A stretch of DNA of 64,000 nt, taken from assembly GCA_944323955.1 (NCBI GenBank), contig CALUUK010000008.1, positions 33,570-97,569 of the forward strand, given 5' to 3'. Of the stretch, positions 10,084 through 19,457 are shown in pieces. The first letter of the stretch is position 1. Each line of letters opens with the position of its first letter. Below the pieces are notes generated by a model. It was given only the letters and a program-made list of their open reading frames with translations. It was not told the DNA's origin and ran no database searches. Source of the stretch: Candidatus Gastranaerophilales bacterium (GTDB lineage Bacteria; Cyanobacteriota; Vampirovibrionia; Gastranaerophilales; Gastranaerophilaceae). Made by a program: the position numbers and the translations under genes.

Positions 10084-11390
10084 TGTCGGTAATAGAAAAA
10101 TTATCTGTAATTTCAGACACAATAACAAAAGTAATGAACTTTGTTCTGACAAGTGATATTATAAAACCTGATTTTGATGAATATATTGCGGCATTATCCG
10201 CAAAAAATGCTGATACAAGCAGAATTCAAGCCCTTTTAATCCCTTATATCGCCGAAAGAAGACTTACAAAAGACAGAAAAACCGTAATAGAACTTTTTCT
10301 TGATAACACAAAAAACATCACAGATATCGAAAAAGAAATACTTGAAGGCTTAAGCAAATCTTTTTCAAGCGTTTTTGAAATAAGAAGAGTACTAAGCAGC
10401 GGTTTTGAATTATACGGACTTGTAGATGAAATGCTGTATAAAGTCCTTTCTCTTGTAAAAATGAACAATTATAGAGGAATAACCCCGGGACAATATGCCG
10501 TTTGCAGAATTTTTCCGTTCAAAAATGAATATTATCTGCTTGAAATATCAAATGTAATTTCAAGTTTAAACAGAGAAGAAGTTTTCAAATATGCAATTGC
10601 AAAAATAATAGAAAAACCTGAAGATGCATATGAAAATAACCCTAAAAAACTAAAACAGATTGAAGACCTTGTTATGGATTTCGGCAAAAAATTTATCGAA
10701 TGTTTTGATTCAAATGAAATTATTACAACAAATCAATATGCAGATAACATTATTAATTTATTCAATGCATATTGCGATGAAGGAACATTACCAAATAAAG
10801 AAGATATAGAAGCGAATATAAAACAAATTGAAAATAACAGATATTTTACCGTATCCGATTTTAAAAATTCATATTCTAATTTTATGGAAAAATCGCTTGA
10901 GGGATTTGCTTCTCACTCTTCAACATATGATATCGGTATAATATATGATAAGAATCTGGGACTTTTTGTTCTTCCGTTTTACCAGACATTTTGTAAAATT
11001 TTTGAAGTTGAAGACTATAAGAGTGTTCAGGGATATAAAGACTGCATAAAAAACTTCCTTGAAAATGATAAGGTACCCGCAGATATAATAAAAAATATTG
11101 CGGGGAAATACCCTAATTTTATGGAAAGAGTAAATGAAATTCTTGAAACACAATATAATCTTGATTCTTTATTAGACTATTATAAAGCTGACTCCGTTCA
11201 AAAAAAGATTTTTTCATCCGCAAGCGTACTATATGCATCAAAAGTATTTGAGCAAATCATGACCCAAGTAAGTACAAAAGAGGAAAATAAACCAAAAGAA
11301 GGAATTGATTACTCAAATGTCGGCAGAAACGATAAATGCCCATGCGGAAGCGGTAAAAAATTCAAAAACTGCTGTATGAACAATATCTAA
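10083..11390 (+). CDS. Uncharacterised protein with C-terminal SEC-C zinc motif
   Basis: A 435-residue soluble protein. The last 20 residues, GRNDKCPCGSGKKFKNCCMN, are a textbook SEC-C motif, the short zinc-binding tail of SecA that contacts SecB and ribosomes. The rest is a long, mainly helical region with no recognisable domain. SEC-C tails also occur on many unrelated proteins, so a link to protein export is only suggestive. It begins on the TAATG shared with pgeF, and its stop overlaps the convergent nth gene by 4 bp with no terminator between them. Confidence 0.8.
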   Translation: MSVIEKLSVISDTITKVMNFVLTSDIIKPDFDEYIAALSAKNADTSRIQALLIPYIAERRLTKDRKTVIELFLDNTKNITDIEKEILEGLSKSFSSVFEIRRVLSSGFELYGLVDEMLYKVLSLVKMNNYRGITPGQYAVCRIFPFKNEYYLLEISNVISSLNREEVFKYAIAKIIEKPEDAYENNPKKLKQIEDLVMDFGKKFIECFDSNEIITTNQYADNIINLFNAYCDEGTLPNKEDIEANIKQIENNRYFTVSDFKNSYSNFMEKSLEGFASHSSTYDIGIIYDKNLGLFVLPFYQTFCKIFEVEDYKSVQGYKDCIKNFLENDKVPADIIKNIAGKYPNFMERVNEILETQYNLDSLLDYYKADSVQKKIFSSASVLYASKVFEQIMTQVSTKEENKPKEGIDYSNVGRNDKCPCGSGKKFKNCCMNNI

Positions 11391-12031
11391 TCATTCTTTT
11401 TATTGTATGTTTTGCAATATTTTGTTAAACTGCATTTTTCGCATACGGGTTTTGTAGGTTTGCAAACATTCTGCCCCAGCGTTACAAAAAGAGTATTTAT
11501 TTCAGACCAGTACTTTTTCGCAAGTTTTGATTTTAATGCAAATTCGGTTTCCTCGGGTTCTTTTGTATCAACAAGCCCGAGTCTGTTTGAAATTCTGTGA
11601 ACATGTACATCAACACATATGCTCGGTAAATCATAACCCTTGGATTGAACAAGGTTTGCGGTTTTTCTGCCTACACCTTTAAATTTAATCAACTCATCAA
11701 TTTCTTTAGGGACAATACTATTATGATTATGATAAAGCTCGTATGCAATATCAAGAATCTGCTTAGCTTTATTTTTATAAAAGCCCACGGGATATATTGC
11801 TTTTTCCATATCCCCAAGGCTCACATTCAGGAAATCTCCCGGTGTTCTGCCCAGTTTAAGCATTCTCATTGTTGCCGGATATGTAGTTCTGTCATTCGTT
11901 CTTAAAGATAAAATGCACGCAATTAAAACAATAAAAGGATCATGGATATCTTCCATAAATCTCACAAACTCTGTTTGAGGAAGATTCATACGCTTGATTT
12001 CGTTAATAATTTTTTCAAAATTCTTTATCAT
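11387..12031 (-). CDS. nth: Endonuclease III (DNA glycosylase/AP lyase)
   Basis: A base-excision repair enzyme that removes oxidised pyrimidines and nicks AP sites. The helix-hairpin-helix FKGVGRKTANLV carries the catalytic Lys (about 118), and SICVDVHVHRISNRLGL carries the catalytic Asp (about 138). The C-terminal cluster C-x6-C-x2-C-x5-C (CKPTKPVCEKCSLTKYC) binds a 4Fe-4S cluster. The length of 214 is typical. It is divergent from the radical SAM gene and overlaps the convergent SEC-C gene by 4 bp. Confidence 0.95.
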   Translation of the reverse strand: MIKNFEKIINEIKRMNLPQTEFVRFMEDIHDPFIVLIACILSLRTNDRTTYPATMRMLKLGRTPGDFLNVSLGDMEKAIYPVGFYKNKAKQILDIAYELYHNHNSIVPKEIDELIKFKGVGRKTANLVQSKGYDLPSICVDVHVHRISNRLGLVDTKEPEETEFALKSKLAKKYWSEINTLFVTLGQNVCKPTKPVCEKCSLTKYCKTYNKKND

Positions 12032-12092
12032 ATATTCATACTAACAGAAAAGAAAATTTAGTAGTAAAATAGAAAAAAGGAATTTTTATACA

Positions 12093-13181
12093 ATGCCAAA
12101 ATACAGAAGCTGTCACAGCATCGAAGGTGAGTTATTTTTTAACCACCTTAACAAAATAGGATACTGTTCAATGCTGACACCTCAAGGAGGTCAGCCCGTA
12201 TTATATGAGAATTATACGGGTGAATTAATAGATTGGGAAGAATTTTTTAGAAGAAGAGACAAAGATATTGATTTAATGAAAAACGGCTCTGAACCCGAAT
12301 CTTGCAGAGATTGTCTCTGGATAAGAGAAAATGATTGGGATGAAAGGAAAAAAGAATTTAAATATATTTTGCTCAACATCTGGGTAAAATGCAATTTAAA
12401 GTGTATTTATTGTTCAAACCATAAAGATACGTATGTATCAGAAAATACAAAACCTTATAATATAGTCCCCGTATTAAAAGATATGATAGAAAAAGGCTAT
12501 ATAACACAAAATACAAAAATAGATATAGCCGGCGGAGAATCGACATTAGATTGTAATTTTCATGAACTTATAAATCTGTTAATTCAAAACGGAATAAAAA
12601 ACATCAATCTTAATACAAATGCCACAAACTATATTGAAGAGGTTAAAAACGGAATAGAAAAAGGATTTATATCAATAATTACTTCCGTTGATGCGGGAAG
12701 TTCAAGATATTTTAAATATATAAAAAAAGCTGATTTATATTCAGTGGTATGGAAGAATTTACAAAAATATGCACAGGCAAAGAAAATTGAAAATTCAAAC
12801 TCGGTAAAAGCAAAATATATCATTATTCCTGACGTAAATGATAATAAAGCACAAATACGAAAATTTATATTAAAAGCAAAAAAATCCGGCGTTCAAGGAG
12901 TAATATGCAGCACAGACTTACATTGGATTTTGCATAATCCCGATGATAAAAAAACAATGCTAAAAACAATTAATCTCACAAAATATTTTATAAATATTTG
13001 TTCTCTAATCGGCATAGATTGGCAGATTTGGGCACACATTGAAGACCTTATAAAAAGATATAATTTAATTGAACCTGAAAACAAAATTGATATTGATTTT
13101 ATCTATAAAAAGCAGCCGAATGAAAATAAGAAGAATAGTTTGCTGAAAATATTATTATATATTCAAAATAAATTAATATAA
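12093..13181 (+). CDS. Radical SAM enzyme of unknown substrate
   Basis: LLNIWVKCNLKCIYC (about 98-112) holds the CxxxCxxC that binds the radical-SAM 4Fe-4S cluster, and DIAGGES is the GGE motif that contacts SAM. In front lies a roughly 95-residue extension with extra Cys residues (RSCHS, ESCRDC) that may hold a second metal. No SPASM domain is seen at the C-terminus, which is Lys-rich. Such N-terminally extended proteins resemble peptide-modifying or maturase radical SAM enzymes, but no precursor peptide or partner gene is nearby. Substrate unknown. AGGA precedes the ATG. Confidence 0.85.
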   Translation: MPKYRSCHSIEGELFFNHLNKIGYCSMLTPQGGQPVLYENYTGELIDWEEFFRRRDKDIDLMKNGSEPESCRDCLWIRENDWDERKKEFKYILLNIWVKCNLKCIYCSNHKDTYVSENTKPYNIVPVLKDMIEKGYITQNTKIDIAGGESTLDCNFHELINLLIQNGIKNINLNTNATNYIEEVKNGIEKGFISIITSVDAGSSRYFKYIKKADLYSVVWKNLQKYAQAKKIENSNSVKAKYIIIPDVNDNKAQIRKFILKAKKSGVQGVICSTDLHWILHNPDDKKTMLKTINLTKYFINICSLIGIDWQIWAHIEDLIKRYNLIEPENKIDIDFIYKKQPNENKKNSLLKILLYIQNKLI

Positions 13182-13206
13182 TCTTGATATCAATTTATGC
13201 AATTTT

Positions 13207-13215
13207 TGATATAAT
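13207..13215 (+). promoter_or_regulatory. Extended -10 promoter for the aminotransferase
   Basis: TG at 13207-13208, one base, TATAAT at 13210-13215. TTGATA at 13184-13189 is present but 20 bp away, too far for a normal -35. Confidence 0.5.
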
Positions 13216-13254
13216 GAAATCTGTAGATAACTAAGAATAAGATTGGAAAATCAA

Positions 13255-14436
13255 ATGTTTGAAAAATTCTGTTCGGAAAGAATAAAAAAAACCCCCTCTT
13301 CTTTTATAAGAGAAATTTTAAAAGTCACTCAAAATCATGATATTATCTCATTCGCCGGCGGACTTCCCAATCCTATATCATTTCCGCAGGAAGAATTAAA
13401 AGTTTCAATGAACAGAATTGCAGATACGTTCGGAGCAAAAATTTATCAATATTCAACAACCGAAGGGCTGGAGAGCTTAAGACAGTTTATCGCAGACAGA
13501 TACAAAAAAAATCATAATATGGATATTTCCATAGATAATATAATTATTACGACAGGCTCACAGCAGGCACTTGATTTAATAGGAAAAGTTTTTGTAAATG
13601 AAGGGGATAAAGTTATGGTTGAAAACCCTTCTTATCTCGGACTATTACAAGCCTTTTGCGTATACGGAGCGGATTTTGTCCAAACAAAACTTGACGATGA
13701 CGGTTTAAACATTGAAGAATTGAAAAAAACATTAAAAGAACATAAGCCAAAAGTCGCTTATTTGATACCTAATTTTCAAAATCCAACCGGGCTTACTTAT
13801 ACAAAAGAAAACAGAGCAAAAGTTTTTGAATGTATTAAAGATGAAGATATGATTTTAATTCAGGACGACCCGTATGGAGAATTAAAATTTGAAGACGATG
13901 AAAAACTTCCCTACATAGGGGTAAATCAAAGTAAAAAAAACATATATCTGGGTTCATTTTCAAAAATTGTAACTCCCGGTATGCGATTAGGTTATGTTAT
14001 TGCCGACAAAGAAGTAATAAGACTGCTTGAAACAGCAAAACAAGCAGCGGATTTGCACTCTAATATATTCGGGCAATATCTGATTGCCGACTATTTATTA
14101 AATAATGATTTGGATGCACACATCGAAAAGATAAAAAAATTATATAAAGAACAAGCAGCAGCAATGGTAAGTGCGATGAAAGAATTTTTCCCTCCCGAAG
14201 TTAAATTCACACAGCCAAAAGGAGGAATGTTCACCTGGGTGACACTTCGTGAAGGAATGGATGTAATAAAACTTTTTGATAAAGCCATTGAAAAGAAAGT
14301 TGCATTTGTTCCCGGCCACCCGTTCTACGTCAATCCAAAGAATGTAAATACATTAAGATTAAATTATACAAATGCGGATTCCGAAACAATAAAAGAAGGT
14401 ATAAAAAGACTTTCGGAAGCAATAAAGGAAATATAG
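13255..14436 (+). CDS. PLP-dependent class I/II aminotransferase (LysN/2-aminoadipate-like)
   Basis: A fold-type I aminotransferase. FAGGLPNPISFP at the start and TTGSQQALDLIGKVF are typical of the subfamily that includes 2-aminoadipate aminotransferase (LysN) and the C-terminal part of MocR regulators. LIPNFQNPTGLTY binds substrate/PLP, and YLGSFSKIVTPGMRLGY carries the PLP Lys. There is no DNA-binding extension, so this is an enzyme and not a MocR regulator. Exact amino acid substrate unknown. I chose ATG 13255 over TTG 13243 because GGA lies at the right distance. It is monocistronic, with its own promoter and terminator. Confidence 0.88.
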   Translation: MFEKFCSERIKKTPSSFIREILKVTQNHDIISFAGGLPNPISFPQEELKVSMNRIADTFGAKIYQYSTTEGLESLRQFIADRYKKNHNMDISIDNIIITTGSQQALDLIGKVFVNEGDKVMVENPSYLGLLQAFCVYGADFVQTKLDDDGLNIEELKKTLKEHKPKVAYLIPNFQNPTGLTYTKENRAKVFECIKDEDMILIQDDPYGELKFEDDEKLPYIGVNQSKKNIYLGSFSKIVTPGMRLGYVIADKEVIRLLETAKQAADLHSNIFGQYLIADYLLNNDLDAHIEKIKKLYKEQAAAMVSAMKEFFPPEVKFTQPKGGMFTWVTLREGMDVIKLFDKAIEKKVAFVPGHPFYVNPKNVNTLRLNYTNADSETIKEGIKRLSEAIKEI

Positions 14437-14440
14437 ATAA

Positions 14441-14473
14441 AAAGACCGCATTACATATAATGCGGTCTTTTCT
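14441..14473 (+). terminator. Rho-independent terminator after the aminotransferase
   Basis: A 13-bp perfect stem (14441-14453 with 14458-14470) with a CATA loop and a short T-rich tail. An A-rich left flank means it may also serve the convergent small gene ending at 14496. Confidence 0.85.
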
Positions 14474-14495
14474 TATAATTTAATTAATTGTTTAA

Positions 14496-14846
14496 TCAGT
14501 CATTAGATTTTGCAGAGCCCGTAATTTTCGAAAGCAGTGAAACGGCTGCGGCTCCGGTTGCTGCTACAGCTCCGAATACGGCAGCTTTTGAAATTTTGCC
14601 GGCATTTTTTAACAGAAAATTCTGTATTTTATGCATTGAAGCCCAATCCTTTGATGCTTTATCTTCAACCTTTTTGAAAATTTTCGATGCTTTCTCTCCC
14701 GTAAAAGTATCACGAATTTTTTCATTTGCTGCAAAAAGTCTGTCTATTATATAATTTTCCTTGTTTGTTTGAGGAATGGTTTTAATTTTATTTTCAAGAT
14801 TGTATGCAGCTTCCTGAAATGATGCTTTAATATAAGGTACTTTCAT
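14496..14846 (-). CDS. Small protein with Ala/Gly-rich C-terminal hydrophobic segment
   Basis: Unrecognised 116-residue protein. The N-terminal 80 residues are charged and helical. The segment AAVFGAVAATGAAAVSLL (about 88-105) is Ala/Gly-rich with small-xxx-small spacing, like a glycine-zipper membrane helix. A strong AAGGGAG ribosome site supports the start. It is transcribed alone, convergent to the aminotransferase. A C-terminal hydrophobic tail suggests tail-anchoring in the membrane, but nothing indicates a function. Confidence 0.6.
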   Translation of the reverse strand: MKVPYIKASFQEAAYNLENKIKTIPQTNKENYIIDRLFAANEKIRDTFTGEKASKIFKKVEDKASKDWASMHKIQNFLLKNAGKISKAAVFGAVAATGAAAVSLLSKITGSAKSND

Positions 14847-14996
14847 AATAAACTCCCTTTAAATACTAACTCTCGGATGGTATAAAGTATATTAATACTT
14901 TTTTTTGTTATTGTGAAGGGCTTTATTTACAAAAATTAATATTACTATCATTATGTAAATTAGTTATAAAATTGAAAATAGAAGGAAATAATTCAC

Positions 14997-16787
14997 ATGA
15001 AAGATTTAATAATAAAAATATCAGGAACATCAGGACAAGGTATTATCAGTGCAGGAGATATATTATCATACGCAACTGCGCGCAAAGGATATTATGTTAC
15101 GACATACAGAGCTTTTCCCTCTGAAATCAGAGGAGACGGCAAGTGTTATTACATATTAAGAATAAGCGAAGAAAAAACTTTGACGGCAACGGGGCAGACA
15201 GATATACAAATCTGTCTTGACGAAGATACAATATATGAAATGCAAGATAAAATAAAACCTAACGGTGTATTGATTTATGACAAAGATAAAGCTGGGGAAT
15301 TAAAAGAAGTAAAAAAAGATATTATAACTTACGGACTTCCCTTAACAACAATTGCAAAAGAAATACAAGACGAGCGTTCACGAAATATGGCGGCACTTGG
15401 CATCGTTGTAGGGCTGCTTAAAAACCTTCATCTAGAAGAACAAATTTTAAAAGATATAGAACTAAGATATAAAAATAAGCCTCAAGTTGTTATAGATTCA
15501 AACAAAAAGGCTTTAAAAGCCGGATATGATTATGCGGTAAATAAATTAACACGTAAAGACAATTTTGAAAAAGCGGAAATAAAATCCACGGGAGCAAAAT
15601 TAATTATGTCCGGTAATGAAGCAATAGGACTTGCCGCTCTTGTTTCAGGATGCAGATTTTTCTCGGGATACCCTATAACACCTGCGACAGAAATTATGGA
15701 ATGGCTTGCAAAAGAACTTCCTAAATTCGGCGGGAAAATGGTTCAATGCGAAGATGAAATTGCCGCGATTAATTACGCCCTCGGCGCCTCATATGCAGGT
15801 GTCAAATCAATGACGGCAACATCCGGTCCCGGATTTTCACTAATGCAGGAAACAATAGGACTTGCATCAATGGCAGAATTGCCTGTAGTTGTTGTTGATG
15901 TTCAACGCTGCGGCCCAAGTACGGGTGTTCCGACAAAAACAGAGCAAAGCGACTTGTTTGCCGCAATGTACGGCACTCATGGCGACTGCCCGAAAATAGT
16001 TCTGGCACCTATGAATGTTGCGGATTGTTTTTATCAAACCGTAAATGCATTTAATTTTGCGGAACAATATCAGGTTCCCGTTATTGTTTTATCGGATGCC
16101 TCTCTCGGTCCGAGAAGAGAATGTGTTGACCTTATAGACACAAATAATTTGAAAATTCTAAACAGACAAAAGCCCGATTTAAAAGAAGGCGATGACTATA
16201 AAAGATATGAAGATACAAAAACGGGAATTTCCCCTATATCATGCCCGGGAGATTTATACGGAGAACACGTAGTAACAGGACTTGAACACACACAGGCAAA
16301 CGCTCCGACACCTGCAAATGACATACACAGACAAATGACCGAGAAAAGATTCAGAAAACTTGAAACTGCCGCAGGTCAATTTTCAAAAGCAAAAACCTAC
16401 GGAAGTGAAAATGCATCAATCGGTATCATCAGCTGGGGTTCAACATCCGGTGCTGTATTTGAAGCCATTGATAAAGCAAAAGAAAAAGGTATAGATGTTC
16501 AGGCATTATATCCCAGAACTTTGTATCCGCTTCCGACTGACTGGATAAAAAGTTTTGTGAAGGGAAAAGAGGTTGTAATCGTTATAGAAGCTAATTATAA
16601 TGCACAATTTAAATCTACCATTGTTGAAAGATGCACACATATAAACAGGGGAGCAGAGGTTCTGGAGTTTTTAAAATATGACGGAACGCCTTTTACTCCG
16701 GACGAAATTTTAGAAGAAATAGAAAAAGTTGCATCCGTTCAAACCGCAAAAAATGATTTACAAACTAACAAACATACACATTTCTAA
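14997..16787 (+). CDS. korA: 2-oxoacid:ferredoxin oxidoreductase, fused gamma-alpha subunit
   Basis: Part of a CoA-dependent 2-oxoacid (likely 2-oxoglutarate) ferredoxin oxidoreductase. Residues 1 to about 190 are the gamma domain (ISGTSGQGIISAGDILSYA). Residues about 200-580 are the alpha subunit (FFSGYPITPATEIMEW, TSGPGFSLMQETIGLASMAELPVVVVD, TGVPTKTEQSDL). The gamma-alpha fusion is common for KorA types in Bacteroidetes, Actinobacteria and relatives. It pairs with korB 10 bp downstream. Together they make acyl-CoA, CO2 and reduced ferredoxin; substrate choice cannot be read from the sequence. AGAAGGA about 10 bases before the ATG acts as ribosome site. Confidence 0.92.
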   Translation: MKDLIIKISGTSGQGIISAGDILSYATARKGYYVTTYRAFPSEIRGDGKCYYILRISEEKTLTATGQTDIQICLDEDTIYEMQDKIKPNGVLIYDKDKAGELKEVKKDIITYGLPLTTIAKEIQDERSRNMAALGIVVGLLKNLHLEEQILKDIELRYKNKPQVVIDSNKKALKAGYDYAVNKLTRKDNFEKAEIKSTGAKLIMSGNEAIGLAALVSGCRFFSGYPITPATEIMEWLAKELPKFGGKMVQCEDEIAAINYALGASYAGVKSMTATSGPGFSLMQETIGLASMAELPVVVVDVQRCGPSTGVPTKTEQSDLFAAMYGTHGDCPKIVLAPMNVADCFYQTVNAFNFAEQYQVPVIVLSDASLGPRRECVDLIDTNNLKILNRQKPDLKEGDDYKRYEDTKTGISPISCPGDLYGEHVVTGLEHTQANAPTPANDIHRQMTEKRFRKLETAAGQFSKAKTYGSENASIGIISWGSTSGAVFEAIDKAKEKGIDVQALYPRTLYPLPTDWIKSFVKGKEVVIVIEANYNAQFKSTIVERCTHINRGAEVLEFLKYDGTPFTPDEILEEIEKVASVQTAKNDLQTNKHTHF

Positions 16788-16797
16788 AAGGTGAATT

Positions 16798-17652
16798 ATG
16801 AAAAAAATGGAAATATCTGATTACAAAGGGAAAGTAAAACCGTCATGGTGTCCGGGATGCGGAAATCACGGGGTTTTAGCGGCATTAAAAAAGGCTATGG
16901 CAAATCTTGAATATCAAACCCATAATACAACAATTGTATCAGGGATAGGTTGTTCAAGCAGATTTCCTTTCTTTATGTCAACATATGGTTTTCACTCCAT
17001 ACACGGAAGAGCACTTCCCGTCGCAATAGGATTAAAAGAAGCAAATCCCGAAATAAATGTTATTGCGGTAGGCGGCGACGGAGACGGATTAAGTATTGGC
17101 GGCAACCACTTTATACATGCCGCAAGAAAAAATCCGAACATAACATATATAATGATGGACAATGAAATATATGCATTGACAAAAGGGCAATGTTCACCGA
17201 CATCAAGAATAGGTACAACAACAAAATGTAATCCGTATGCATGGACTGCAGACAGAATAAATCCGGTTTTAATGGCTCTTTCCTTCAACGCTTCATATGT
17301 TGCAAGAGGTTATGCGGGTGATATAAAACAGCTAGAAGAGCTCATACAAGGAGGGCTTGAACATCACGGGTTCGCCTTTATCCATATTATTTCACCTTGT
17401 GTCCAATACAATAAAGTATCTTCTTTTGAAAAAATGAAAGAAATAATAAAACCATTACCTGAAAATCATAATATTGAAGACAGAGTAAACGCAATGGCGT
17501 ACGCCTTTGCCCCCAACGGGCCTTATACGGGACTGTTCTATAAAGTTCAAAGACCCACATATGAAGAAAGATATGCAGATATTATTTCAAAAGCAAAACA
17601 TCTGTCAGGTGAAAACTATTCGATAGAAGATGTAATGAAACAATTTAAGTAG
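16798..17652 (+). CDS. korB: 2-oxoacid:ferredoxin oxidoreductase, beta subunit
   Basis: Thiamine-diphosphate-binding subunit of the KorAB complex. SWCPGCGNHG holds cluster-binding Cys residues, VSGIGCSSRFP the third, and AVGGDGDGLSIGGNH is the ThDP/Mg2+ motif (GDGDG). The length of 284 is normal for KorB. No separate ferredoxin-like delta subunit is encoded, as expected for the two-subunit type in which beta carries a single 4Fe-4S cluster. AAGGTG precedes the ATG. The reduced ferredoxin it makes is the natural electron donor for the HydABC hydrogenase encoded 5 kb away. Confidence 0.93.
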   Translation: MKKMEISDYKGKVKPSWCPGCGNHGVLAALKKAMANLEYQTHNTTIVSGIGCSSRFPFFMSTYGFHSIHGRALPVAIGLKEANPEINVIAVGGDGDGLSIGGNHFIHAARKNPNITYIMMDNEIYALTKGQCSPTSRIGTTTKCNPYAWTADRINPVLMALSFNASYVARGYAGDIKQLEELIQGGLEHHGFAFIHIISPCVQYNKVSSFEKMKEIIKPLPENHNIEDRVNAMAYAFAPNGPYTGLFYKVQRPTYEERYADIISKAKHLSGENYSIEDVMKQFK

Positions 17653-17661
17653 GAAAAAAAT

Positions 17662-18855
17662 ATGAATAAAGGAAAAAGAATACCAATAATATTATTATCC
17701 CTGCTGGGATTGGCTCTTTCAATAGAGTTATGTATTGTTTATTACAATGCAAACTTTTTAATTGATGCACAGCCCAGTATATGTGCTATTAATGAAGCAA
17801 TGGACTGTGACGGAGTTGCAAAAACGGTTTACTCTCAATTTTTGGGAATTCCGCTGTCTTTATGGGGAGTTTGCTTATACTTATTTCTTTTATTCATGAC
17901 ATTAGTTGACAAGATAAAGAAAATTAAATTCTTATCTTTTCTAAATGTTTTTAAAAATCCTCAGGCATACATCTTTTGTGTCGCATTATTATCTTTTATT
18001 ATTTCAATGTGGCTTGGATTTATATCGGTAAAAAAAATAAATTCAATATGTATATTCTGTTTTATGACATATATAATTGATTTAATAATCGCGCTCATTG
18101 CAAAAGATTGGGAACAAAATCTTGTATACGAAATAAAAACAAGTATAAATGATTTTATTGAAGCAATAAAAGTAAAACGATATGCCCTTTGGTTCTTTTT
18201 GCTTGTTGCGCTCGGCTTTTCAATTGTATCATACACTTATGTTTCAAACATATTAACGCCGCAAGTGGCAAAAAGGAATGAGATGATGTTGTTTATGAAT
18301 GAATATAAAGACATCACTGACGGAAAAACGATGGGAAATCCTAATGCTGATATCGTTGTTCAGGAATTCATAGACTTTAACTGCGGAGGTTGTTTTCTGG
18401 CAAACTTATATTTGCACAGAATTATAAATGAATTTGAAAATGTAAAAGTTGAACAATATCTTCTGCCGCTTGAAAAATCCTGCAATCACAACATGCAGCA
18501 TGAAGGATATAAAAACTCTTGCATAAAAGCTAAATATGCCCTTGCAGCCGCAAAACAAAATAAATACTGGCAGATGTCAGATATTATTTTCGGAGAAAAC
18601 CCCGAAGATGAAAAAGAACTCATTGAAAAAGCAAGATTTCTTGATTTGGATATAAAAAAATTAAAAGAAGATGCGCATAGTGATGAAGTAAAACAAGAAA
18701 TAACAGATTCTATAAAGTTTGCCGATTCAAGAAACATAAACGGAACACCGACAATTTTCATAGGAGTAAGAAGGATACTGGGAGTTAATTCATATCCTGA
18801 ATTCAAACAGATAATCATAGAACAGGGCGGAAAAGAAAAAATACAAGATGAATAA
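17662..18855 (+). CDS. VKOR-DsbA fusion, disulfide-bond-forming membrane protein
   Basis: A complete disulfide-formation machine in one chain. The N-terminal half is vitamin K epoxide reductase with about five membrane helices, loop cysteines Cys41 and Cys49 (SICAINEAMDC) and the quinone-facing Cys130-x-x-Cys133 (CIFC). After a last helix (about 175-195) comes a periplasmic DsbA/thioredoxin domain with active site Cys241-Gly-Gly-Cys244 and cis-Pro loop GTPTIFIG. VKOR passes electrons from DsbA to quinone. VKOR-thioredoxin fusions are well known in Cyanobacteria, which fits the proposed lineage. It lies 9 bp after korB and overlaps queH by 8 bp. Confidence 0.93.
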   Translation: MNKGKRIPIILLSLLGLALSIELCIVYYNANFLIDAQPSICAINEAMDCDGVAKTVYSQFLGIPLSLWGVCLYLFLLFMTLVDKIKKIKFLSFLNVFKNPQAYIFCVALLSFIISMWLGFISVKKINSICIFCFMTYIIDLIIALIAKDWEQNLVYEIKTSINDFIEAIKVKRYALWFFLLVALGFSIVSYTYVSNILTPQVAKRNEMMLFMNEYKDITDGKTMGNPNADIVVQEFIDFNCGGCFLANLYLHRIINEFENVKVEQYLLPLEKSCNHNMQHEGYKNSCIKAKYALAAAKQNKYWQMSDIIFGENPEDEKELIEKARFLDLDIKKLKEDAHSDEVKQEITDSIKFADSRNINGTPTIFIGVRRILGVNSYPEFKQIIIEQGGKEKIQDE

Positions 18856-19384
18856 AGTTCTTTTACATGCCTGCTGTGCAACATGCAGCGGATATCCGAT
18901 TGAAAAACTCAGAGAAACGGGGTATGAGCCTGTATTATATTTTTTCAATCCCAATATTTTTCCGCCGGAAGAATTTGATAAAAGATTAAATGAATTAGTA
19001 AGATATGCAAAAAAGAAAGAAGTCGAATTAATAGTAGAAAAACAAGATTCACAAGACTGGTATAATTGTATAGCAGGGCTTGAAAATGAACCTGAAAGAG
19101 GCAAACGCTGTTCAAGGTGTTTTGAATACAGACTATTATTTACCGCATTAAAAGCATTTAAACTTGAAATCAATTATTTTACTACAACTCTTACAGTAAG
19201 TCCGCATAAACAGTCAAAGGTCATATTTGAAATTGCAAAAGAACTTGCAGCTAAATACGAACTTACATTTTTAGATATTGATTTTAAAAAAGAAGACGGT
19301 TTTTTAAAAACAATGAAAATTGCGAAAGAAGAAAATTTTTATCGCCAGAGTTACTGCGGATGTGAGTTCAGTATGTTTAATTAA
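18848..19384 (+). CDS. queH: Epoxyqueuosine reductase QueH
   Basis: The last enzyme of queuosine tRNA modification: it reduces epoxyqueuosine to queuosine. This is the DUF208/QueH type, which is unrelated to the cobalamin-dependent QueG. Motifs LHACCATCSGYP near the start, KRCSRCFEYRL in the middle and YCGCEFS at the end supply the conserved Cys pairs that bind iron-sulfur and the extra iron. The length of 178 is typical. It starts 8 bp inside the VKOR-DsbA gene. queC for the same pathway is at 42.2 kb. Confidence 0.93.
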   Translation: MNKVLLHACCATCSGYPIEKLRETGYEPVLYFFNPNIFPPEEFDKRLNELVRYAKKKEVELIVEKQDSQDWYNCIAGLENEPERGKRCSRCFEYRLLFTALKAFKLEINYFTTTLTVSPHKQSKVIFEIAKELAAKYELTFLDIDFKKEDGFLKTMKIAKEENFYRQSYCGCEFSMFN

Positions 19385-19457
19385 AAAACCGCTTTTTGCT
19401 TTTGTTTTTATAGAGGACTATGAAATATTGAAAATACAGCAAAAAGTCTGTTATAAA

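Noticed and set aside
14914..14940. Rex/CRP-like inverted repeat TTGTGAA...TTTACAA upstream of korA
   Set aside because: Half-sites resemble Rex operators but the centre is 8-10 bp instead of about 6, and one arm has a mismatch; no such site precedes the hydrogenase operon, where Rex control would be expected.
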